Assembly: GCF_001182785.1 (NCBI RefSeq)
Contig: NZ_CP012100.1
Coordinates: forward strand, 434,001 to 498,000
Source of the DNA: Bacillus thuringiensis
GTDB taxonomy: Bacteria > Bacillota > Bacilli > Bacillales > Bacillaceae_G
Direction of reading: 5' to 3'
DNA: 64,000 nucleotides
In this document: positions 60,298-64,000 of the stretch, in pieces
How the letters are laid out: every line of letters starts with the position of its first letter
How positions within the stretch are numbered: the first letter of the stretch is position 1
Position numbers and translations under genes: made by a program
Notes under the pieces: generated by a model
Seen by the model: only the letters and a program-made list of their open reading frames with translations
The model's database searches: none
What the model was told of the DNA's origin: nothing

Positions 60298-62133
60298 TTA
60301 AAACATTAATTCAGGGATTTTTAATTGATTTTTAAGTAAGTTCCAAGTCTCATCTAGAATAGGTTTTGGTGGTATGTAAATAATTGTTCCATCTCGTCCT
60401 CTTGTTAAAATAACCCTATATGCATTGAGTTTAATTTGGAACGGATCTTCGACACCCCATTGATAGTGCTGCCCCTTCCAAGCCCCATTCTTTAGATAAA
60501 GATCATCATCCCAATGAACGAGCGCCATATCTAGTTCAAGTCCTTGTGTTTGAAATTCAGTTGCGCTGTAGTTAAGATTTTTACAATAGTATTGAGACCC
60601 TGGATAGTTAAAGTATTGAGCGATTTTACTAGGCTTTTCATATCGTTCATCTCGTGGTAGAACAGGGACTTCTTTTTGACGATCAGCGCCACCAGCACAG
60701 ACGACACCAACTGTTTTTGTATCATCCTGATAAAGCTGATTTAAAGTAATTTTTGCTTTGTGTAAATCACGCGTAATAAAAAGTTGATAATGTTCCTTTG
60801 GTAGGTTATGAATAAGCATTTTCGTTTGTTCAAAATTAATATCTAATAAAGTATTAATAATTTCATAGTATTTTAAAGCTGCATGAGCACGGAAAGATGA
60901 GTTTAAATGTAGCTGAGAATGAATTCTATAATGTGCTGCATTTGTGAATACAGAATTAGGGTGTTTCGAGTGAACAGTAACATTTTTTCCAGCGATCGCA
61001 GTATTCCACAGCGGGAGACCGCCTTCTTCCCCAGAATAGATCTCTTGACCTTCCCCAATTAAGCCAATTGTTACACTCCACGGCTTATTATGTGTCGTAA
61101 TATTCATTATAATATCCGGTTCACTTAAGTGCTGGGCTTCTCTCTTTCTTCGAGTGAGTGATTGGTCGACTTTTTTGGTATCCCATGCTCGCTGTGCCTC
61201 ATCAAAAATGATTATTTGTTCTTTTGGAATCATTTTCTTTTCCAGAAAATCCATTTTATATCCATATAGACCTTGTACGAACGTTCTATTTTTCAACGTA
61301 TCTTGCAATACGTCTACTAATGGCCCGTTACCAGATAAATAAACTGCATTTTTCATTTCATGTGCAATGGTCAGACCCAAATATGTTTTACCTGCTCCTG
61401 GCTCACCAGATACTAAGATTAAGTGATGGGTATTTGTATTTTGTGCTTCTTGAATAATTGTTCGTATAGTTTGTTGTACTTTTGGAAAATTACTGCTTGA
61501 TATTGCTTTAATATCAGGGAGTGGTTCATTATGTAAAATGGAACGAGCAGCTTCTAGCATAGAAGGTGAAGGTTCATAGAAACCATTGATTATTTCCTCT
61601 AGCGTCAACGTTTGTGCTTCTGTTTTATCTAATATTCGGTTAATAATACTTTCCAATCCATCAACTGTTGAAAGGGTTACTTGATAATCTTTTTGGAATT
61701 CCCATCGTTCACCTTCATAGTTTGTAAGCAGTAGAACACCTATGACTTGCATGTTAGATTGTTGAATAGCTGAGTGATAATGCTGGAGATCACGCATATA
61801 AAGCGATGTTTGAATGTATTCAGAAGGTGAAACGTGATTAAAACCTTTACATTCGATGACTATCAAATAACCATTAATTAATAAAAGTATATCTGGACGA
61901 CGGCCACCTCCGCGTAAAATCTCATATTCAAAAATAAGTGATGCATCTAAATTAGGAAATCGATTAAATAAATCTTGTAGCTTATTGTAACTATCAATCC
62001 ATGCTCTCTTTTGAGAAGCTATTTTGGTATCATCTGCATTGGTTTTATAAACATGATATTGCAATTGTTGAATGAATGATTTTAAATCTAATTCTTTAAA
62101 TTGTTCAATAGTTCCAGCCCAGCCATAGTTCAA
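60298..62133 (-). CDS. PD-(D/E)XK nuclease fused to a DUF2075-type helicase/ATPase
   Basis: The frame opens at 62190, but TTG 62133 follows AAGGAGG by eight bases and gives MNYGWAGTIEQF; 611 residues. The N-terminal domain holds a nuclease-like core: Asp81 in RPDILLLINGYLIV, then IECKG with Glu94 and Lys96. The second part is a superfamily-1-like ATPase: Walker A GEPGAGKT (243-250), Walker B IIIFDEAQRA (311-314), and a late motif NAYRVILTRGRDG with the arginine finger. The layout matches DUF2075/Schlafen-type proteins. Roles in restriction or phage defence are plausible but not shown. It stands alone. Confidence 0.78.
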   Translation of the reverse strand: MNYGWAGTIEQFKELDLKSFIQQLQYHVYKTNADDTKIASQKRAWIDSYNKLQDLFNRFPNLDASLIFEYEILRGGGRRPDILLLINGYLIVIECKGFNHVSPSEYIQTSLYMRDLQHYHSAIQQSNMQVIGVLLLTNYEGERWEFQKDYQVTLSTVDGLESIINRILDKTEAQTLTLEEIINGFYEPSPSMLEAARSILHNEPLPDIKAISSSNFPKVQQTIRTIIQEAQNTNTHHLILVSGEPGAGKTYLGLTIAHEMKNAVYLSGNGPLVDVLQDTLKNRTFVQGLYGYKMDFLEKKMIPKEQIIIFDEAQRAWDTKKVDQSLTRRKREAQHLSEPDIIMNITTHNKPWSVTIGLIGEGQEIYSGEEGGLPLWNTAIAGKNVTVHSKHPNSVFTNAAHYRIHSQLHLNSSFRAHAALKYYEIINTLLDINFEQTKMLIHNLPKEHYQLFITRDLHKAKITLNQLYQDDTKTVGVVCAGGADRQKEVPVLPRDERYEKPSKIAQYFNYPGSQYYCKNLNYSATEFQTQGLELDMALVHWDDDLYLKNGAWKGQHYQWGVEDPFQIKLNAYRVILTRGRDGTIIYIPPKPILDETWNLLKNQLKIPELMF

Positions 62134-62297
62134 GATAAATGCCTCCTTAAGAAGTAGTAGAATATATGTAAACCTTTTAATTTTATACATATAGCAAACT
62201 TATTCGAAATTGTTCTTCTTTCTGTGAAACTTCGTGACTTTGTTCTAAATCTATATTAGCATTTGTGTATATAAAGTGAAAATAAGAGGGCTACCAT

Positions 62298-63014
62298 ATG
62301 AAAATAAAAAAAGTAACATATAGCATGATGATTAGTTTACTACTACTAACATCATGTGATATATCGAATAAAGAAATTGAACAAAAAGCACAAAATTATA
62401 CAAAATCAGAGTATGGTCTTTCTGTTAAACTAGATCAAGTTGAAACAATTGGAAACGGTAAGGATATACTGGGACCAGATTTACGAATAGCCCATGTACA
62501 GCAAGTAGATAAACCGTATTTACAATTTCAATTATCATTCGATGGACAAGTTTCTCCAAAAGTAGTGAATGATAATTATAAAATAAAAAAAGAAGCGAAT
62601 GATTTAAAAGAAAAATTCAATACATATTATGCTGGAAAAGGGAATAATGATTTATTTACGTTTGAACAAATGTATACAGGAGATGCTGTTTTCGATAAAA
62701 AGGCTGAAGCAGAAATAGAAAAGAAAAATTCACAAAAATATGTTACAGCAGTGTTTAGAAGTAATATCTTTTTGGATGTAAACAATCCCGCACATATGGA
62801 AAAATTAGCGGAGCTTGCCAGAAGTGTTCAAGAGTTTAATAAAACAATTGAAAATAATAAGAGTAGCGTGGAAGATATAACGGTTGAGCTGCCAAATGCT
62901 AAGAAGGAATTATTACAAAATATTGTAGTAGATTATGTATTAACGGCAGAAAATGCAAAAAAGATTCTTGAGAGAAAAGAGGATTATATGAAAGCATTAC
63001 AGCTTATAAAGTAA
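62298..63014 (+). CDS. Lipoprotein of unknown function
   Basis: 238 residues, AAGAGGGC upstream. The lipobox LLLLTSC places the lipidated Cys near residue 20. The mature protein is Lys/Glu-rich with helical stretches and 'KYVTAVFRSNIFLDVNNPAH'. It resembles B. cereus group lipoproteins with DUF1672-like layouts, but I cannot confirm the family. It is divergent from the nuclease-helicase gene, 165 bases between them. Confidence 0.65.
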   Translation: MKIKKVTYSMMISLLLLTSCDISNKEIEQKAQNYTKSEYGLSVKLDQVETIGNGKDILGPDLRIAHVQQVDKPYLQFQLSFDGQVSPKVVNDNYKIKKEANDLKEKFNTYYAGKGNNDLFTFEQMYTGDAVFDKKAEAEIEKKNSQKYVTAVFRSNIFLDVNNPAHMEKLAELARSVQEFNKTIENNKSSVEDITVELPNAKKELLQNIVVDYVLTAENAKKILERKEDYMKALQLIK

Positions 63015-63773
63015 ATAAGTGACCCTTTCACTTTCGTTGTCTAGAGTCTATTTCTCTGCTGGAAGAATATAGTAGATAAAGGAGTGGGTTTCGCAATTAA
63101 TGGGAGATAAGTACAAATAACTTTGAGTATAATCTTCATGGTAACACTTTTTATATTATTTCACATGAATTGATATGCTTTTAGATAATACTTGCATTGA
63201 GAAAGGAACTCTAGCTTCAAAAGCTATAGGGTTTGTTGAATTTGATGTGTTTGAGAAGATTGTTTTTTATGATGTTCCTAATTAGATTCATCAACCTTAA
63301 AATTAAATACTTCTATAAGTGTATTTTGACTCATCACCCAATGAATAAAGTGAGTGTCTAATAAGTCTTTTGATGTTACTTTATTATACTGGAGTAAATG
63401 TATTATTTCTTTTTTGATAATGAGGCTTCAACGAATTATTTTGCCATTTGATAAACTTTGCTATCTTAATTTTTTTAGATAAATTTATAGTTTATATATA
63501 TTATAATCATTATAAATGGATACTTTGTGAAATGATTAATAAATATTTGGTATACTTAATAGGGTGATACAGTTTATTAATGTATCCCCCTAAAAGAAAC
63601 ATTGTATGGCTAATCTACTTTCTTTTTCTAAAGATTCCTCTTCGGACAAGTTGTTATACACTATTCTGGTATCAATAGATAATTTATCTTGCCTATTTTT
63701 GAATATCTTATCTCTATTATTATCTTTAGTATGTCATGTCCATTTAAATTTCATATTAATAAGGAGGAGAAAT
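63015..63773 (+). other. Intergenic region, mostly featureless
   Basis: About 760 bases. A 36-codon ORF at 63175-63285 (MLLDNTCIEKGTLASKAIGF, then EFDVFEKIVFYDVPN) has no ribosome site and may be a gene fragment. Nothing else is supported. Confidence 0.45.
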
Positions 63774-64000
63774 GTGAAAAACGGTATGGAATTTTTAACC
63801 ACAAGGCTCTTAATAGAGTTCAATTATGCAGCGAAAAGAGAGAAAAGAAATCAATAAATTGAGCCATCAATTTTAGATGCTTTTCCAGATGGATATCACT
63901 TTCCCATTGAGTATTTAATGATACATAATGTTGTTGATGAAGTTAGAACTCGAGTGTTTTTAGGGCCAGGAATTGGTTTTGCTTTATTAGATATGTCGAT
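63774..64000 (+). pseudogene. Gene with an internal stop, running off the window edge
   Basis: GTG 63774 lies eight bases after AAGGAGG: MKNGMEFLTTRLLIEFNYAA then KREKRNQ and TAA at 63855. The same frame then continues without break: IEPSILDAFPDGYHFPIEY, then LMIHNVVDEVRTRVFLGPGI to the window end. A single nonsense mutation in an otherwise good gene is the simplest reading, unless a start after the stop is used. Family unknown. Confidence 0.55.

Noticed and set aside
1..64000. CRISPR array
   Set aside because: The repeats seen are protein-module repeats, duplicated fibres and dispersed hairpins; no regular short repeat-spacer array exists.
1..64000. tRNA or rRNA genes and prophage attachment sites
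   Set aside because: No cloverleaf with GTTCGA-type T-arm or rRNA signature was noticed, and no direct repeat flanking the phage region can be judged because the left end lies outside the window.

Overview
The window is low-GC Firmicute DNA and almost certainly comes from the Bacillus cereus group. The evidence is an Hbl-type enterotoxin operon (hblC-hblD-hblA) with an exact PlcR-box match upstream, an AiiA-type N-acyl-homoserine-lactone lactonase with all its metal ligands, a Rap-Phr pair, a PlcR-like peptide-sensor regulator, a YjcZ-type spore peptide and a family of short dispersed hairpin repeats.

Bases 1-28,490 are the late structural and lysis region of a siphovirus-like prophage, all on the + strand. 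The order is: end of a head gene, major capsid, connector/closure/completion genes, tail tube, a tail-assembly chaperone pair joined by a probable programmed -1 frameshift (slippery T TTT TTC at 4271), tape measure, distal tail and hub proteins, a long baseplate/fibre block, holin, a decayed UviB/BhlA-like gene and a GH25 endolysin. No sheath gene is seen. The fibre block is the most unusual part. Three paralogous fibres carry 6, 3 and 2 N-terminal beta-sandwich modules in front of a nearly constant C-terminal third. Both spacers between them hold decayed copies of the flanking genes, which shows that a tandem duplication unit built the array.

Bases 28,500-38,260 are accessory: a TnpB zinc-ribbon remnant, a secreted YrpD-like protein, rap-phr, a secreted beta-helix protein, the PlcR-box/hblCDA operon (no hblB follows) and two unrecognised small ORFs.

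Bases 38,900-52,260 look chromosomal: an SLH-glucosaminidase, an XRE-cupin regulator, a polysaccharide deacetylase, TetR, asparagine synthetase with a structured leader, MarR plus an alpha/beta hydrolase with palindromic operators, ArsR plus an NAD(P)-binding protein sharing one operator architecture, a deleted GNAT pseudogene and aiiA.

Bases 52,260-64,000 are a decayed chromosomal stretch: a PlcR-like RNPP regulator, small spore/hydrophobic peptides, a FAD monooxygenase, HU, lipoproteins, a SpoT-like HD hydrolase, a nuclease-helicase fusion (DUF2075-like) and several gene or IS remnants, punctuated by the dispersed hairpin repeats. Most identities are read from protein motifs and remembered family members; no database search was possible.
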